DNA from: Novosphingobium sp. TH158
Lineage (GTDB): Bacteria > Pseudomonadota > Alphaproteobacteria > Sphingomonadales > Sphingomonadaceae
Length of the DNA stretch: 64,000 bases
Reading direction: 5' to 3'
Assembly (NCBI RefSeq): GCF_002855555.1
Contig: NZ_PKRT01000001.1
Location: 1 to 64,000 of the forward strand
Shown here: piece after piece, positions 46,887 to 55,868 of the stretch
Numbering within the stretch: the stretch's first letter is position 1
Layout of the letters: each line of letters starts with the position of its first letter
Made by a program: the position numbers and the translations under genes
Notes under the pieces: model-generated
Seen by the model: only the letters and a program-made list of their open reading frames with translations
Told to the model about the DNA's origin: nothing
Database searches by the model: none

Positions 46887-47753
46887 ATGGCTACAGCCGC
46901 CAAGACCGGCCTCGAGCTGCGTTACGAGAAGATCAAGGACAAGATCGGCGCGCGCGTTCTCAACCCCAAGGAAGAGCTGCTGACCGGCGAGCTTTCGCCC
47001 GCGATCCTCGACCTGATGGAAGAAGTAGGCGTCGTGGTGTTCCCCGAACTCCACCTGACCGATGCCGAGCAGGTGCAGTTCTCCAACTCGCTTGGCGGCA
47101 ATGCCGATGAACTGGCCGGGCAGAACCAGGACCAGGTCTTCAAGGTCTCGCTCGATGAGGGCAAGCAGCAGAAGAACGTCGTCGAATACCTCAAGGGTTC
47201 GCTGTTCTGGCACATCGACGGCACGATGAACCCGATCCCGATCCGCGCCTCGATGCTCAGCGCGCAGGTGCTGGCGCCCGAGGGCGGCGATACCCTGTTC
47301 GCCAACACGGCTTCCTCCTATGCCGACCTGCCCGAGGACAGAAAGGCGAAGCTGGAAGGCCTGCGGGTGGTTCACTCGCTGTGGTGCTCGGGCTTTTACC
47401 ACACCCCCGAACCGACGCTTGAACAGCTTGAGGACTGGCAGTCCAAGGGCGAGGCGGAGATTCCGCTCGTCGTCACCACAGCGGCGGGCAAGAAGAGCCT
47501 CGTGCTCGGCAACACGGCGCATTACATCCCCGGCATGGACATGAAGGAAAGCCAGCGCATCCTTCACGGTCTGCGCGACTTCGCCACCAGCGAACCCTAT
47601 GTCTATCGCCACGTCTGGAAGGTCGGCGATACGGTGATGTGGGACAACCGCACCTCGCTTCACAAAGCGACGCCCTATGATCCCTATTGCGGCCGCATGA
47701 TGCACCGCACGATCATCAAGGGGGGCGAGGCCTGGGAAGTAAAGAAGGGCTGA
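46887..47753 (+). CDS. TauD/TfdA-family 2-oxoglutarate dioxygenase (copy 1)
   Basis: The 288-residue non-heme iron enzyme has HxD in FWHIDGTMNPIP, a distal His in WDNRTSLHKATPYD and the 2-oxoglutarate Arg in GRMMHRTII. Known members hydroxylate taurine, alkyl sulfates or aryloxyalkanoates; the substrate here is unknown. A paralog lies 117 nt downstream. Its own promoter with a palindromic operator and a terminator after it make it a single-gene unit. Confidence 0.9.
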   Translation: MATAAKTGLELRYEKIKDKIGARVLNPKEELLTGELSPAILDLMEEVGVVVFPELHLTDAEQVQFSNSLGGNADELAGQNQDQVFKVSLDEGKQQKNVVEYLKGSLFWHIDGTMNPIPIRASMLSAQVLAPEGGDTLFANTASSYADLPEDRKAKLEGLRVVHSLWCSGFYHTPEPTLEQLEDWQSKGEAEIPLVVTTAAGKKSLVLGNTAHYIPGMDMKESQRILHGLRDFATSEPYVYRHVWKVGDTVMWDNRTSLHKATPYDPYCGRMMHRTIIKGGEAWEVKKG

Positions 47754-47790
47754 CGACCGCCGAATAATCGGGTCTTCCGATCCGACTGAT

Positions 47791-47824
47791 CGCCCCGGCG
47801 CGCTTCAACGCACCGGGGCGTTTC
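47791..47824 (+). terminator. Terminator between the two dioxygenase genes
   Basis: CGCCCCGG (47791-47798) and CCGGGGCG (47813-47820) form an 8-bp stem with further inner pairing, followed by TTTCCTT. A -10 for the second gene (TATATG, 47827-47832) follows at once. Confidence 0.65.
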
Positions 47825-47870
47825 CTTATATGGGCGGCAGCAACCCCCAGCCCCCAAGGGAGAATACGCC

Positions 47871-48719
47871 ATGGCGACCGCCGCCGACATCACCCTGAAA
47901 CAAGAAGCGATCAAGCCGCAGATCGGCAGCCGTGTGCTCAATTCCAAGGAAGACCTGCTTTCGGGCAAGCTCTCCGCCGAGATTCGCGACCTGCTGGAAC
48001 AGCGCGGCGTTCTCGTCTTCCCGAAGATCAGCTTCACCGATGAAGAGCAGATCGCCTTCACCAAGACCCTGGGCAAGTTCGCGCCGGAACGCGCGGGCGG
48101 CGATGAAGTGATCAGCAAGATCACGCTCGACCCGAACGAGGCGGGCGAAAGCGCCGAATACCTCAAGGGGTCGCTTTACTGGCACATCGACGGCACCCGC
48201 AACGACGTGCCGATCCTGGCTTCGCTGCTGTCGTGCAAGGTGCCGAGCCCCAAGGGCACCGGCAACACCGGCTTCGCCAACTGCTATGCCGCGTTCGATG
48301 CGCTGCCCGAAGAGGACAAGGCAAAGTACGATGGCCTGCAGGTGCTTCACGCACCCTGGGCCTCGGTGTTCTATCACGAACCCGAACCCAGCCTTGCCAA
48401 GCTGCAGGCCTATGTCCGCATCGGCGAGAACGAGCTGCCGCTGGTCTGGACGCACAAGTCCGGCCGCAAAAGCCTGGTCCTGGGCAACACCGCAGCCTGG
48501 GTCGTCGGCAAGAGCCCGTCCGAAAGCGCGCTGATCCTGCATGGCCTGCGTGATTGGGCGACGTCGGAACAGTTCACCTACAGCCACGAATGGGAAGTAG
48601 GCGACCTGGTGATCTGGGACAACACCGGCACGCTGCACCGCGCCGAATGGTACGATCCCGATTGCGGCCGCATGATGCACCGCACCAAGCTGGAAGGCGA
48701 GGAGCCCTGGGGCCAGTAA
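47871..48719 (+). CDS. TauD/TfdA-family 2-oxoglutarate dioxygenase (copy 2)
   Basis: The 282-residue paralog of the upstream gene has YWHIDGTRNDVP (HxD), WDNTGTLHRAEWYD (distal His) and GRMMHRTKL (Arg). The two share an N-terminal pattern GxRVLNxKEDLLSG and the whole architecture, but differ enough to be an old duplication with probably distinct substrates. GGGAGAA lies before ATG 47871. Its stop lies 11 nt from that of the converging transporter gene. Confidence 0.9.
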   Translation: MATAADITLKQEAIKPQIGSRVLNSKEDLLSGKLSAEIRDLLEQRGVLVFPKISFTDEEQIAFTKTLGKFAPERAGGDEVISKITLDPNEAGESAEYLKGSLYWHIDGTRNDVPILASLLSCKVPSPKGTGNTGFANCYAAFDALPEEDKAKYDGLQVLHAPWASVFYHEPEPSLAKLQAYVRIGENELPLVWTHKSGRKSLVLGNTAAWVVGKSPSESALILHGLRDWATSEQFTYSHEWEVGDLVIWDNTGTLHRAEWYDPDCGRMMHRTKLEGEEPWGQ

Positions 48720-48730
48720 GGCCTGTCCGG

Positions 48731-50266
48731 TCAGTGATCTACAGGAGGGGGCGGGGCTGCGGTTCCTCCCCCTCCGAGTTTCTGGCCGCGCATCAGGAAT
48801 ATCACCGGGATGGTCGCCACGGCGACAAGGCAGGCCATCCAGAAGGTATCGACCGTCGCCACCATGGCGGCGTGGCGGGCAATCTCTCCGCCCGCGCGGG
48901 CAAGGGCCACCTGATCGCCGAAGTCCATCGCCGGGCGCGCCCATTGCAGCGTGGGGTTGTCAGGCCGGACCCCCTCTGCAAGCCGCGAGGAGACCTGCGC
49001 CGAGGCATGGATCGACATCAGCTGCATGGCCGAAATGCCGATCGAATTGCCCAGGTTGCGCACCAGGGCAAAGATCGCGGCGCCCTCGTTGCGGAAGCGC
49101 GGGGCCAGTGTGGCGAATGCCAGCGCGGAAAGCGGTGAAATCAGCATGCCGCCGGAAAAGCCCTGGAACGCGCCAGCGACCATGATCGGAAACTCGTCGG
49201 TCTCCAGGTTCATGCCGGAAAACATGTTCAGCGCGATGACCGAAAGCACCATGCCGGTCACCAGCAGCACCCGGGGATCGACGCGCCGGATCAGCCGCGT
49301 GACGATCAGCAGGCCGATGATCGTACCCACGGCCCGCGGCATGTTGACCAGGCCGAACTTGAAGGCCGAATAGCCAAGCAGGTTTTCCGTATACAGCACC
49401 AGCATCGGGCTGGATGCGAAGATGACGATGCCGATCACCGTCGATACCACCGTGCCGATGGCGAAGTTGCGATCGGCGAACAGTTCGACACGCAGGAAGG
49501 TGTCGCGCCGCGTGAACATGTGGACGGCAAGCAGGTAAAGCGCGAGCGCGACCACCCCGGCGGTGATGCAGGTTTCCGTCGATTCGAACCAGTCGAGCTG
49601 CTCGCCGCGATCGAGGAACAGCTGGGACCCGCCCACCACGGCGGTGATCGCCAGGAAGCCGGTCCAGTCGAACGGCGCCAGTTGCTTGTCGCGCACCTCC
49701 ATGTGCGCAAGCATGCCGATGGCGGCGATGATGCCGATCGGCAGGTTGATCAGGAAAACCCAGTGCCAGGAATAGTTGTCGGTCAGCCAGCCGCCCAGCG
49801 TCGGCCCCACCAGCGGCCCGATCATCGCGCCAAGCCCGGCATAGGCCATGGCGGTGGGCTGCTTTTCGGGGGGATTGATGTCCAGCAGCGTCGCCTGTCC
49901 CAGCGGGATCAGGCCCGCACCGCCAATCCCTTGCGCCACGCGCGCCAGCACCATCAGCTCTATGCTGCGGGCCGATCCGCAGACGACCGAGGCGATGGTG
50001 AAGGTGATGACCGAAACCGTCATCACCAGCTTGCGCCCGAAGCGGCTGGCGAGCCAGCTGGACAGCGGCATCATCACCGCGCTGGCGATCAGGTAGGAAG
50101 TCAGCACCCAGGCGATCTGGTCCGGCCCGGCGGAAAGGTCCGCCATCATCTTGGGCACCGCAACCACGGTAATCGTCATGTCGATGGTCACGATCAGCGT
50201 CGTGATCATGACCGATGCCGTGATCAGCGCCCTGCGTGCGGGGGAGGGGTAAAGCAGCTGGGCCAT
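48731..50266 (-). CDS. DHA2-family (EmrB/QacA-like) MFS transporter
   Basis: The 511-residue protein has 14 predicted membrane helices and the DHA2 motifs LDxTIxxVAxP (TIDMTITVVAVPKMM), WxxTSYLIASAVMMPLSSWL and GIGGAGLIPLGQA. It should export hydrophobic compounds by proton antiport. The HlyD/EmrA partner that usually accompanies EmrB is not in the window. A palindrome sits at its promoter. Confidence 0.92.
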   Translation of the reverse strand: MAQLLYPSPARRALITASVMITTLIVTIDMTITVVAVPKMMADLSAGPDQIAWVLTSYLIASAVMMPLSSWLASRFGRKLVMTVSVITFTIASVVCGSARSIELMVLARVAQGIGGAGLIPLGQATLLDINPPEKQPTAMAYAGLGAMIGPLVGPTLGGWLTDNYSWHWVFLINLPIGIIAAIGMLAHMEVRDKQLAPFDWTGFLAITAVVGGSQLFLDRGEQLDWFESTETCITAGVVALALYLLAVHMFTRRDTFLRVELFADRNFAIGTVVSTVIGIVIFASSPMLVLYTENLLGYSAFKFGLVNMPRAVGTIIGLLIVTRLIRRVDPRVLLVTGMVLSVIALNMFSGMNLETDEFPIMVAGAFQGFSGGMLISPLSALAFATLAPRFRNEGAAIFALVRNLGNSIGISAMQLMSIHASAQVSSRLAEGVRPDNPTLQWARPAMDFGDQVALARAGGEIARHAAMVATVDTFWMACLVAVATIPVIFLMRGQKLGGGGTAAPPPPVDH

Positions 50267-50271
50267 TCAAG

Positions 50272-50293
50272 GCATGGCGATAATAAGCCATGC
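50272..50293. promoter_or_regulatory. Palindromic operator at the DHA2 transporter promoter
   Basis: GCATGGC (50272-50278) and GCCATGC (50287-50293) are perfect 7-bp arms with an AT-rich 8-nt spacer. On the reverse strand, TTGCCA, a 17-nt spacer and TATCGC (50282-50277) form a promoter, so the palindrome straddles the -10. A TetR- or MarR-type repressor is the usual occupant of such sites. Confidence 0.55.
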
Positions 50294-50339
50294 TAGTAAT
50301 GGCAAGCGCAGCGCATCGCCCCTGCGCGCGGCGGTCTGC

Positions 50340-50368
50340 TTGACCGCACTTTGGCGCATGGCATAGTC
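50340..50368 (+). promoter_or_regulatory. Promoter of the MFS-lactonase pair
   Basis: TTGACC (50340-50345) with CATAGT (50362-50367, 16-nt spacer) or ATAGTC (17-nt spacer) faces the transporter gene at 50425. Confidence 0.45.
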
Positions 50369-50424
50369 GCCCCGTGCAGCGGGGGCCGGTTCATCACCTT
50401 TCCGGCCCGTACCGGGGAGAGGAC

Positions 50425-51678
50425 ATGAGCGGAACTACCGAAGGCGCGCTGGCCGAATGGCGGCGGTATGGCATCCTGCCGATTGCGGCGGCGCTGGGCT
50501 ATGCCACCTGCGTCATCCATATCTACGGCCTTGGCGTGTTCATCGAGCCGATTTCCAAGGAATTCGGCTGGAGCCGCACGGCAACGACCATCGGCCTCAC
50601 GCTCTCCACGGTGATCCAGGCGCTCTGCGCGATCCCGATCGGCATGGCGGTTGACCGGTTCGGCCCGCGCAAGCTGGCGATTGTCGGCACGCTGCTGACC
50701 TGCGTGGCCTTTGCCAACCTGTCCAACGCCACCGGCGGGATGACGAACTGGTACGTCATCTGGATCATCATGTCGCTGGCCTCGCTGCCAATCCAGGCGA
50801 CGATCTGGACCAGCGCCGTGGCATCGCGGTTCCACCATTCGCGCGGCATAGCCCTGGCGGTAACGCTGTGCGGGGCATCCGTGGCGCTGATCGTGTTCCC
50901 CTTCCTGGGTGCGGAACTGATCCAGATGTACGGCTGGCGCGATGCCATGCGGATCGAGGCGCTGATCTGGCTGGCGATTGCCTGGCCGATCGTCATCTTC
51001 CTGTTTCGCGGCGCACAGGACGAGAAGCGCAAGCCCGAAGCGGCAGGAGCGCCCGCCGCCCAGCCGCTTTCCGGGATTTCGCTGCTCGAAGGGCTCAAGT
51101 CCACGATCTTCCTGCGCCTGCTGATCGTGGCGCTGCTGTTCACCTTCGCCATGATCGGCCTCAACGTGCACTTCCCGCTGATGGTCAAGGCAAACGGCTT
51201 CACTCCGGTGGAGGCGGCCGCGCTGGCCTCGCTGATCGGCTGGTTCTCGATCCCGGGGCGCATCGTCACCGGCTTCATGCTTGACCGCCTGCGGGCATCG
51301 CTGGTCGGTGCGGTCGCCTTCCTGCTGCCGGCAATCGCCTGCGCCATCCTGCTGTTCGGCGGCGGCAGCGCGCTGAGCATTGGGGTGGCTGCGGCCTTCA
51401 TCGGCTTCACCCTGGGGGCAGAGGTGGACGTGCTGGTCTATCTCACCACCCGCTATTTCGGCCTGCGCAATTTCGGCGGGCTCTACGGCGGCATCCTTGC
51501 GGCGCTTTCGGTCGGTACGGCATTCGGCCCGCTTGCCGCATCGCGTGTGTTCGATGTGTGGGCCAGCTACGATCCCTTCCTCACCGTCACGCTGGGCATG
51601 ATGGCCTTCTCCAGCCTGCTGCTCGCCAGCCTGCCGCGTCCGAAGGCGGAATTCCAGGAGGTGCGCAGCGATGGCTGA
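50425..51678 (+). CDS. MFS transporter, organic-anion type
   Basis: The 417-residue protein starts MSGTTEGALAEWRRYGILPI after GGGAGAGGAC. It has 12 helices and the motif GMAVDRFGPRKLAIVG between helices 2 and 3. The FGWSRTATTIGLTLSTVIQA pattern recalls the OFA and monocarboxylate-porter groups that import carboxylic acids. It overlaps the SMP-30 gene by 8 nt, so it probably imports the substrate of that protein's pathway. Confidence 0.85.
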   Translation: MSGTTEGALAEWRRYGILPIAAALGYATCVIHIYGLGVFIEPISKEFGWSRTATTIGLTLSTVIQALCAIPIGMAVDRFGPRKLAIVGTLLTCVAFANLSNATGGMTNWYVIWIIMSLASLPIQATIWTSAVASRFHHSRGIALAVTLCGASVALIVFPFLGAELIQMYGWRDAMRIEALIWLAIAWPIVIFLFRGAQDEKRKPEAAGAPAAQPLSGISLLEGLKSTIFLRLLIVALLFTFAMIGLNVHFPLMVKANGFTPVEAAALASLIGWFSIPGRIVTGFMLDRLRASLVGAVAFLLPAIACAILLFGGGSALSIGVAAAFIGFTLGAEVDVLVYLTTRYFGLRNFGGLYGGILAALSVGTAFGPLAASRVFDVWASYDPFLTVTLGMMAFSSLLLASLPRPKAEFQEVRSDG

Positions 51679-52522
51679 TTGGACCGAACTGACGCGCGGC
51701 TTCTATCTTGAAGGGCTGCTGGTCGATGGGCCGGATATCTGGTTCACCGATGTCACGCGGGGCGGGGTGCACAACCTGCGCACGGGGCAGACCGTGCTGC
51801 CCGAGCGGACCATGGTCGGCGGCCTGCTGCTCAATGCCGATGGCAAGCTGCTGGTCGCCGGCGGCGGCGGGGTGGACTGGGTCGATCCCGCAAGCGGCGC
51901 AAGCGGCACGCTGCTGACCGTCGAGGATGGCGTCAACGAGATGCGCTCCGACGGCGCGGGCGGACTGCTGTTCGGCACTATCGACCTGCCTTCGATCCTC
52001 AAGGGCGAGAAGCCCGGGCCCAGCTCGATCCGCCGCCTGTCGACAGATGGCACGATGAGCGTGCTGCGCGATGGCCTGGCCTTTGCCAACGGCCTTTCGC
52101 TCAGTCCCGACGGACAGGTGCTCTATTTCAACGAGAGCTTTGTCGCCTCGCGCCGCTTCCCGGTGGGCGAGGGCTTCGTGCTCGGCGAAATGGAGACCTT
52201 CCGCGACATGGCGGACTGCGATGGCATGGCGCTCGACGTTGGGGGCAATATCTGGCTCTGCGGCTTCGCCAGCGACCATCTCGTCTGCATGTCACCGCGG
52301 GGCGAGGAAATTGGCCGCCTGCAACTGCCCGGTCCGGCCTGCACCAACGTCCGCTTCGGGGGAGAGGACATGCGCGACCTGTTCGTGACCGTCGTCGACA
52401 CTGCCGATGCGCAGAAGCTTGCCGATGGCGTGCCGATCAAGGCGCAGAATTCGGCAATGTACCGCACCCGGGCCGAAGTGGCGGGCGCCCCGATCGCCCG
52501 CACCGCCTTCCGGCTGGGCTGA
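51671..52522 (+). CDS. SMP-30/gluconolactonase-like protein
   Basis: The 283-residue six-blade propeller protein has EGLLVDGPDIWFTDVTRGGV at the N-terminus and SPDGQVLYFNES, where an Asn typical of the metal site (FANGLSLSPDG) is present. Such proteins hydrolyse sugar or organic lactones. It is translationally coupled to the transporter before it. The substrate is unknown. Confidence 0.87.
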   Translation: MADWTELTRGFYLEGLLVDGPDIWFTDVTRGGVHNLRTGQTVLPERTMVGGLLLNADGKLLVAGGGGVDWVDPASGASGTLLTVEDGVNEMRSDGAGGLLFGTIDLPSILKGEKPGPSSIRRLSTDGTMSVLRDGLAFANGLSLSPDGQVLYFNESFVASRRFPVGEGFVLGEMETFRDMADCDGMALDVGGNIWLCGFASDHLVCMSPRGEEIGRLQLPGPACTNVRFGGEDMRDLFVTVVDTADAQKLADGVPIKAQNSAMYRTRAEVAGAPIARTAFRLG

Positions 52523-52528
52523 GCCAAC

Positions 52529-53083
52529 CTACCAGCGGTCGCCGTCGGTGCCGACCTCGATCGGACGCTGGTAGCTCTTGTCTTCGTTGCTCCAGACCGA
52601 GCGGAGGAAGCCCTTGCACATCGGGCCGTTCACCCATTCGGCCGAGCCATCCATCGACATTTCCACCGTGCAGCGGCGATAGAGGATGCGCCATTCCCCG
52701 TCCCGCTTTTCCAGCCGGTCGAAATAGCGACCGGGGGCGATCTTCATCTCCTGCTTGTCGGGGGAGAGCATGGTGCCGATGACATAGGTTTCGCAGTGCG
52801 CGGTATCGCCGTCGATCTCGCAGTTGTGCGTCGTCAGGTTGTGCATGGTGGCGGAAAAGAACCGTGCGTGGCCGGCATTGGCGCGCGCTGGATAGTCGGG
52901 CGCGTGCATGATCATCGGGCCGTGTTCATCAATTCCCTCGGGCCACCAGCACGATGCGATGATCTCCTCGTCCTGCCGGTCGCGCCCGCGCGATTCGCGG
53001 TGGATCACGTCGATGATGTCCTGCCGGTCCTTGAGATAGCGGACGGTGCGGGCAAGCTCTTCAAATTCCGACGGGTTGCTCAT
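52529..53083 (-). CDS. NTF2/SnoaL-like protein
   Basis: The 184-residue protein has the SnoaL-type beginning EELARTVRYLKDRQDIIDVI followed by HRESRGRDRQDEEIIASCWW and a C-terminal RYFDRLEKRDGEWRILYRRC. Relatives in catabolic clusters act as dehydratases or isomerases or as partners of oxygenases. It overlaps the MHS transporter gene by 23 nt on the same strand, so the two are one operon. Confidence 0.82.
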   Translation of the reverse strand: MSNPSEFEELARTVRYLKDRQDIIDVIHRESRGRDRQDEEIIASCWWPEGIDEHGPMIMHAPDYPARANAGHARFFSATMHNLTTHNCEIDGDTAHCETYVIGTMLSPDKQEMKIAPGRYFDRLEKRDGEWRILYRRCTVEMSMDGSAEWVNGPMCKGFLRSVWSNEDKSYQRPIEVGTDGDRW

Positions 53084-54371
53084 CTGTGGTCAGATCCTCG
53101 ATATGGGAGACGGGGCGGGCCATGCGCACGCCAAGCCAGGTTGCCAGACCACCTAGCACGAGCAGCGATCCGGTCCAGTTGGGATAACCGGCGGCGATGA
53201 TCTGGGTTGCCACCAGCGGCAGCAATGCGCCGCCGATCATCCCGCCGACGTTGAAGGCGAGGCTGGTGCCGGTATAGCGCAGCCGCACCGGGAACAGGCT
53301 GGCGAGCCATGGGCCAAGCGTCGAGTTGTTGTAGCCCAGGATCAGCATGGTCAGCGAAAGCGTAACTGCTGCCAGCTCCAGCGAGCCGATGGCCAGCCCC
53401 GGGCCGAAGCCAAGCCCGCAGACCGCCAGCCCCAGCGCACCCATGGCAATGGTCTCGCCCGGATTGGTCCGGTCGGCCCGGCGCGCCCCGGCAACGATGC
53501 CGGCGGCATAGAAGAACGGCGGGATCAGCTGGATGGCCAGGAACGATTGCCGGTCATAGCCAAGCTGCGTGGTCGCCTGGGCAAGCGCGAAGGCGGTGGT
53601 CATGTAAAAGGCGGCGAAGGTGGCGATGGCCCCGGCGCTGCCCCAGACGAAGGCACCGGTCTTTTCGCGGAAGATTGTCGCCAGCGGCACCGAAGGGGCG
53701 TGCCCCTTGGCCATCGCCTCGCGGAATTCGGGCGTCTCGGATATCCGCAGCCGCACCCACAGCCCCAGCACGACCAGCGCGGCGGACAGCAGGAAGGGCA
53801 GGCGCCAGCCCCAGGAGGTGAAGTCTTCCTTGCTCAGCATGGTGCTGAGCAGCAGGAACAGACCGTTCGCCAGTACCAGTCCGATGGGCGCGCCAAGCTG
53901 GGGCGCGGCGCCGAAGCGGGCGCGCCAGCCGGGCGGGGCATTCTCCACCGCCAGCAGCGCCGCGCCGCCCCATTCGCCGCCAAGGCCAAGCCCCTGCCCG
54001 AAGCGCAGCAGGCAGAGCAGCGCTGGCGCGATCCACCCGGCCTGGGCATAGGTGGGAAGCAGGGCGATGGCCGTGGTGGAAACGCCCATCAGCAGCAGGG
54101 CGACAACCAGCGTTGCCTTGCGGCCCACCCGGTCGCCGAAATGGCCGAAGGCCACGGCACCGACCGGCCGCGCGACGAAGGCGATCCCGAAGCTCATCAG
54201 TGAAAGCAGCGTTTGCGCCGCAACCGATTCCGAAGGGAAGAACAGCGGCCCGAAGACCAGCGCGGCGGCCGTGCCGTAAATGAAGAAGTCGTAATACTCG
54301 ATGGTCGAACCGACCATGGCCGCAGCCAGCACGCGGCTGTTTTCCGCTATCGGTGATTGCCCCTTGGCCAT
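53061..54371 (-). CDS. MFS transporter, metabolite:H+ symporter (MHS) type
   Basis: The 436-residue protein starts MAKGQSPIAENSRVLAAAMV followed by GSTIEYYDFFIYGTAAAL, the MHS hallmark. FGHFGDRVGRKATLVVALLL is the loop 2-3 motif. These symporters import dicarboxylates, aromatic acids or betaines. AGGAGGGGAGAG precedes ATG 54371; the longer frame to 54422 lacks this. It is upstream of and coupled to the SnoaL-like gene. Confidence 0.88.
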   Translation of the reverse strand: MAKGQSPIAENSRVLAAAMVGSTIEYYDFFIYGTAAALVFGPLFFPSESVAAQTLLSLMSFGIAFVARPVGAVAFGHFGDRVGRKATLVVALLLMGVSTTAIALLPTYAQAGWIAPALLCLLRFGQGLGLGGEWGGAALLAVENAPPGWRARFGAAPQLGAPIGLVLANGLFLLLSTMLSKEDFTSWGWRLPFLLSAALVVLGLWVRLRISETPEFREAMAKGHAPSVPLATIFREKTGAFVWGSAGAIATFAAFYMTTAFALAQATTQLGYDRQSFLAIQLIPPFFYAAGIVAGARRADRTNPGETIAMGALGLAVCGLGFGPGLAIGSLELAAVTLSLTMLILGYNNSTLGPWLASLFPVRLRYTGTSLAFNVGGMIGGALLPLVATQIIAAGYPNWTGSLLVLGGLATWLGVRMARPVSHIEDLTTDEQPVGI

Positions 54372-54512
54372 GCACGCTCTCCCCTCCTGCGGGAGGTATC
54401 TGGCCCGGCGGGCGATGGTCAAGGGGGAGGGGGGATCGAATGCCGTTCACCTGCCGCGCGGGGCCTGTCACCGGGATCGCCGCCGCCATCGGGAAAAGCG
54501 CTGCGCTTTCAC

Positions 54513-54541
54513 TTGGCGTTCAGGCCCATGCTGGTTATAGA
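54513..54541 (+). promoter_or_regulatory. bamD promoter, predicted leaderless
   Basis: TTGGCG (54513-54518), a 17-nt spacer and TATAGA (54536-54541). The start codon at 54549 is 8 nt after the -10, about where transcription should begin. Confidence 0.55.
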
Positions 54542-54548
54542 CCCGCCC

Positions 54549-55343
54549 ATGCTGAAGCACTCGCCGACCAAGCTCGCCGTCCTCGCACTCGCCTCAACGG
54601 CCCTGCTGCTCACTTCGGGCTGCGGCGGCGGGCGCAAGAATCGCGATACCGCCTATGTCGCGCGCGATGTGGAAACGCTCTACACCGCGGCAAAGGACCA
54701 GCTCGATCGTGGCGATACGCGCATTGCCGCGGCGCTGTTCGACGAGGTGGAGCGCCAGCATCCCTATTCGCCCTGGGCCCGCCGCGCCCAGCTGATGAGC
54801 GCCTTTTCCTATTATGCCGGGCGTGACTACACGAAGTCGATCCAGGCGGCGCAGCGCTTCCTGTCGATCCATCCGGGCAACAAGGACGCGCCTTACGCCT
54901 ATTACCTGATCGCGCTGTGCTATTACGAGCAGATCAGCGACGTGACGCGCGACCAGAAGGCGACGCAGCAGGCGCTCGATGCGATGAACGAAGTGGTCCG
55001 CCGCTTCCCGTCCACGCGCTATGCCACCGATGCCCAGCTCAAGCTTGACCTGATCAACGATCACCTTGCCGGCAAGGAGATGGAGATCGGCCGGTTCTAT
55101 GAGCGGTCGGGCAGGTGGCTTGCCGCGCAGCTGCGGTTCCGCACTGTGGTGGAAAAGTACCAGACCACCAGCCACACGCCCGAGGCCCTGTTCCGCATGG
55201 TGGAAACCAGCCTCGTGCTCGGCCTGCCGAGCGAGGCGCAGAAGGCGGCGGCGGTGCTGGGTGCCAACTATCCCGGCAGCGAATGGTACCAGCGGGCTTT
55301 CAAGCTGATGGAAAAGCACGCACCGGGCGCGCAGGCGATCTGA
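54549..55343 (+). CDS. bamD: Outer-membrane assembly lipoprotein BamD
   Basis: The 264-residue protein has a lipoprotein signal MLKHSPTKLAVLALASTALL with the lipobox TSGC. TPR repeats follow, with TLYTAAKDQLDRGDTRIAAA, FDEVERQHPYSPWARRAQLM and QRFLSIHPGNKDAPYAYYL. BamD is the essential partner of BamA in beta-barrel insertion. An upstream ATG at 54528 lies inside the promoter and is rejected. Confidence 0.94.
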   Translation: MLKHSPTKLAVLALASTALLLTSGCGGGRKNRDTAYVARDVETLYTAAKDQLDRGDTRIAAALFDEVERQHPYSPWARRAQLMSAFSYYAGRDYTKSIQAAQRFLSIHPGNKDAPYAYYLIALCYYEQISDVTRDQKATQQALDAMNEVVRRFPSTRYATDAQLKLDLINDHLAGKEMEIGRFYERSGRWLAAQLRFRTVVEKYQTTSHTPEALFRMVETSLVLGLPSEAQKAAAVLGANYPGSEWYQRAFKLMEKHAPGAQAI

Positions 55344-55380
55344 TTTCCTGCCGGACTGCACCGGCTTTCTACCTGCCAAG

Positions 55381-55409
55381 TTGACATTTGCGGGCAAGCG
55401 GCCTTTGGT
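55381..55409 (+). promoter_or_regulatory. rrf2-gene promoter, predicted leaderless
   Basis: Consensus TTGACA (55381-55386), a 17-nt spacer and TTTGGT (55404-55409). The ATG at 55416 lies 7 nt after the -10. Confidence 0.45.
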
Positions 55410-55415
55410 GAGGCC

Positions 55416-55862
55416 ATGCTTTCGCAGAAGACCCGCTATACCATCCGCGCGCTCCAGCACCTGTCCGACACCTGGCAGCAAGGGCCGGTGCGACTCGATG
55501 CGATTGCCGAGGCGCAGAACATCCCCCGCAAGTTCCTCACCGTCATCCTGGCGGAAATGGTGCGCGAAGGTCTGGTCATCTCGCACCGCGGACGCGACGG
55601 CGGCTATGAGCTGGGCCTGCCGCCGGTGGATATCCGCTATGGCGACATCATCCGCCTGACGCGCGGCAGCCTGGCACTGGTGCCCTGCGCCAGCCGCAAC
55701 GCGCACGAGCATTGCCAGAACTGCCTGCCGGAAAGCGAATGCCGCCTGCGCGGCCTGATGCTTACCCTTCGCGACGAGATGGCGGCCATGCTCGACAAGG
55801 TAACGCTGGCCGATCCCATCGTGGTCGAACCGCCCTTCGCCGATGAGCCCGAAGCGGGCTAA
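55416..55862 (+). CDS. Rrf2-family transcriptional regulator
   Basis: The 148-residue protein has the Rrf2 winged helix: MLSQKTRYTIRALQHLSDTW, then IPRKFLTVILAEMVREGLV and HRGRDGGYELGLPP. Cys91, Cys100, Cys103 and Cys109 form a potential Fe-S or redox site, as in IscR and NsrR but with different spacing. It is followed by yezD and a TonB receptor, so it may be a CymR/IscR-like sensor of sulfur or iron-sulfur status. Confidence 0.88.
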   Translation: MLSQKTRYTIRALQHLSDTWQQGPVRLDAIAEAQNIPRKFLTVILAEMVREGLVISHRGRDGGYELGLPPVDIRYGDIIRLTRGSLALVPCASRNAHEHCQNCLPESECRLRGLMLTLRDEMAAMLDKVTLADPIVVEPPFADEPEAG

Positions 55863-55868
55863 CCGCCT

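Noticed and set aside
54357..54548. N-terminal extension of bamD
   Set aside because: It would run through the promoter and add sequence before the lipoprotein signal peptide.
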